From Rhodopseudomonas julia (GTDB lineage: Bacteria > Pseudomonadota > Alphaproteobacteria > Rhizobiales > Afifellaceae): DNA of 64,000 bases. Under the pieces are notes generated by a model, which searched no databases, was not told where the DNA came from, and was given only the letters and a program-made list of their open reading frames with translations. Positions 62,631-64,000 of the stretch are shown here, in pieces; position 1 is the stretch's first letter; the number at the start of each line of letters is the position of its first letter. The DNA is taken from NCBI RefSeq assembly GCF_030813515.1, contig NZ_JAUSUK010000001.1, forward strand, positions 558,001 through 622,000, in the 5' to 3' direction. Both the position numbers and the translations under genes were made by a program.

Positions 62631-64000
62631 CGGCCTCTGCCTCGCTCGCAGGCGGCGTCCAGCGCAGCACCGGCTTGCGGGCCGCACCGGTCTCGTCGAG
62701 CCGGCGGCGCGGTGCGAAGCGCGGCGCCTCGACGAAACGGGCCGTATCGCCCGCCTTCGCGGACATCACGAGATCGCGCAGCGTCGCCGTGAAGACATCG
62801 AGCGAGGCGCGGCTTTCCGATTCCGTCGGTTCGATCAGCATGGCCCCTTTGACGACCAGCGGGAAATACATGGTCATCGGATGGAAGCCCTCGTCGATCA
62901 TCGCCTTGGCGAAATCGAGCGTGGTGACCTCCGTCTCCTCCAGGAAGCTCTCGTCGAAGAGGACTTCGTGCATGGAGGGATGATCCGGGAAAGGCAGCGA
63001 CATCAGGTCCTGCAGGCGGGCACGCACGTAATTGGCGTTCAACACCGCGTCCTCGGCCACCTGACGCATGCCGTCGGCGCCGTGCGACAGCATCCAGGCG
63101 AACGCCCGCACGAACATACCCATCTGGCCGTGGAAGGCGGTCATGCGCCCGAACGGCTTCTCCTCACAATCTTCCGCCGTCTCGATGAGACGATAGCCTT
63201 CCTCGGTCTTCGCAATCAGCGGCAGCGGCGCGAAGGGCGCGAGCGCCTCCGACAAAACCGTCGGTCCGGCCCCGGGGCCACCACCGCCATGCGGGGTGGA
63301 GAAGGTCTTGTGGAGATTGATATGCATGGCGTCGACGCCGAGATCGCCCGGTCGCACCTTGCCCAAAATCGCATTCAAATTGGCGCCGTCGCAGTAGAAA
63401 TAACCACCCGCCTCATGGATCGCCTCGGCGATCGCCACGATCTCAGGCTCGAAAAGCCCGCAGGTGTTGGGATTGGTCAGCATCAGGGCGGCGACATCGC
63501 CTTCATGCTTGGCGCAAATCTCGCGCACCATCTCGGCGGCCACGGTGCCGTCCGCGCCGGCCGGCACTGTGACGACCTTGAAGCCGAGAAGCGCGGCCGT
63601 CGCCGGGTTTGTGCCGTGTGCGGAGGCCGGCACCAGGACAGTGCGACGATCCTCGCCGCGGGCGGCAAGAGCCGCTTTCACCGACATCATGCCGCAAAGC
63701 TCGCCATGGGCGCCCGCTTTCGGGCTCATGGCGACGGAGGCCATACCGGTCAATGTGCAGAGATAGCGGCCGCATTCGTGGATGAGTTCGAGCGCTCCCT
63801 GCACGGTGTCGACCGGCTGCAGCGGATGAAGGTCGGCAAAGCCCGGCAGCCGCGCCATCTGTTCGTTGAGGCGCGGATTGTGCTTCATCGTGCACGAGCC
63901 GAGGGGGTAGATCCCCATGTCGATGGCGTAATTCTTCTGCGACAGGCGCACGTAATGGCGCATCGCTTCCGGCTCCGAGAGGGCCGGCAAATCGAGCGCC
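62617..64000 (-). CDS. gcvPB: Glycine dehydrogenase (decarboxylating) subunit 2, 5'-truncated by the window
   Basis: The C-terminal 460 residues of a glycine cleavage P-protein, beta-type subunit. The PLP lysine lies in HINLHKTFSTPHGGGGPG; LSQKNYAIDMGIYPLGSCTMKHNPR is the typical N-terminal region, and the gene continues past base 64000 (family length is about 510). The split form implies a separate gcvPA upstream, outside the window. With PLP it decarboxylates glycine and passes the aminomethyl group to GcvH. The C-terminal tail is Glu/Ala-rich. Confidence 0.92.
   Translation of the reverse strand, partial: ALDLPALSEPEAMRHYVRLSQKNYAIDMGIYPLGSCTMKHNPRLNEQMARLPGFADLHPLQPVDTVQGALELIHECGRYLCTLTGMASVAMSPKAGAHGELCGMMSVKAALAARGEDRRTVLVPASAHGTNPATAALLGFKVVTVPAGADGTVAAEMVREICAKHEGDVAALMLTNPNTCGLFEPEIVAIAEAIHEAGGYFYCDGANLNAILGKVRPGDLGVDAMHINLHKTFSTPHGGGGPGAGPTVLSEALAPFAPLPLIAKTEEGYRLIETAEDCEEKPFGRMTAFHGQMGMFVRAFAWMLSHGADGMRQVAEDAVLNANYVRARLQDLMSLPFPDHPSMHEVLFDESFLEETEVTTLDFAKAMIDEGFHPMTMYFPLVVKGAMLIEPTESESRASLDVFTATLRDLVMSAKAGDTARFVEAPRFAPRRRLDETGAARKPVLRWTPPASEAEAEAAE

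Overview
The window is GC-rich, densely coded alphaproteobacterial chromosome, most likely from the Hyphomicrobiales (Rhizobiales). The main evidence is the block at 21.1-27.4 kb: M48 peptidase with TPRs, DsbA-like protein, NDUFA12-type complex I accessory protein and DUF2155 protein, convergent with aroQ-accB-accC-aat. This arrangement is typical of that order. A B12-dependent ribonucleotide reductase (NrdJ), a choline-sulfatase and a rhizobial-type intergenic palindrome fit the same assignment. Genus cannot be given. No rRNA, tRNA, CRISPR array, phage or insertion sequence was recognised.

Layout. 0-4.4 kb: quinone oxidoreductase, cytoplasmic BisC-like molybdoenzyme, GhrA-like hydroxyacid dehydrogenase. 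4.5-6.1 kb: alkaline phosphatase behind a probable PhoB box. 6.2-9.3 kb: four-gene envelope metal locus (Tat-exported CxxC protein, LolD/MacB-type ATPase, FtsX-type permease, His-rich PCuAC-like protein), facing a convergent TlpA-like thioredoxin and a PAP2 phosphatase (9.3-10.6 kb). 10.8-16.5 kb: complete dppABCDF-type peptide ABC importer. 16.5-21.0 kb: DUF1499 protein, acyl-CoA ligase, two small proteins of unknown function, aminotransferase. 21.1-27.4 kb: the conserved block named above. 27.6-30.8 kb: alpha/beta hydrolase and a PAS-PAS-GGDEF-EAL protein. 31.3-35.0 kb: nrdJ behind two NrdR boxes. 35.1-36.1 kb: small accessory patch (DUF4145, DUF2442).

36.2-46.4 kb is a short-chain fatty acid/acetoacetate regulon. 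The minus-strand genes run atoD-atoA-atoE-atoB-pta-ackA, divergent from atoS-atoC. The intergenic region has a sigma-54 promoter (GG-N10-GC) for atoD and, 78 bp upstream of it, a 17-bp palindrome that could be the AtoC site. AtoDAB would convert acetoacetate to acetyl-CoA, and Pta-AckA would interconvert acetyl-CoA and acetate with ATP.

46.5-64 kb: MFS transporter, rhizobial palindrome, hicAB pair in which hicA is frameshifted, two methyltransferase-like genes, ABC exporter with a hairpin-rich leader, choline-sulfatase, DUF523/TudS-like protein, orphan EntB-like isochorismatase, unrecognised cysteine-rich secreted protein, chemoreceptor, SleB-like hydrolase, PfkB-type kinase, TauE/SafE permease, and the truncated gcvPB.

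Best candidates for something under-described are the metal ABC locus with a ligand-poor, His-tailed PCuAC domain; the AtoC/sigma-54 wiring of an ato operon extended with pta-ackA; the frameshifted hicA; the cysteine-rich secreted protein; and the alternating-palindrome leader of the ABC exporter.
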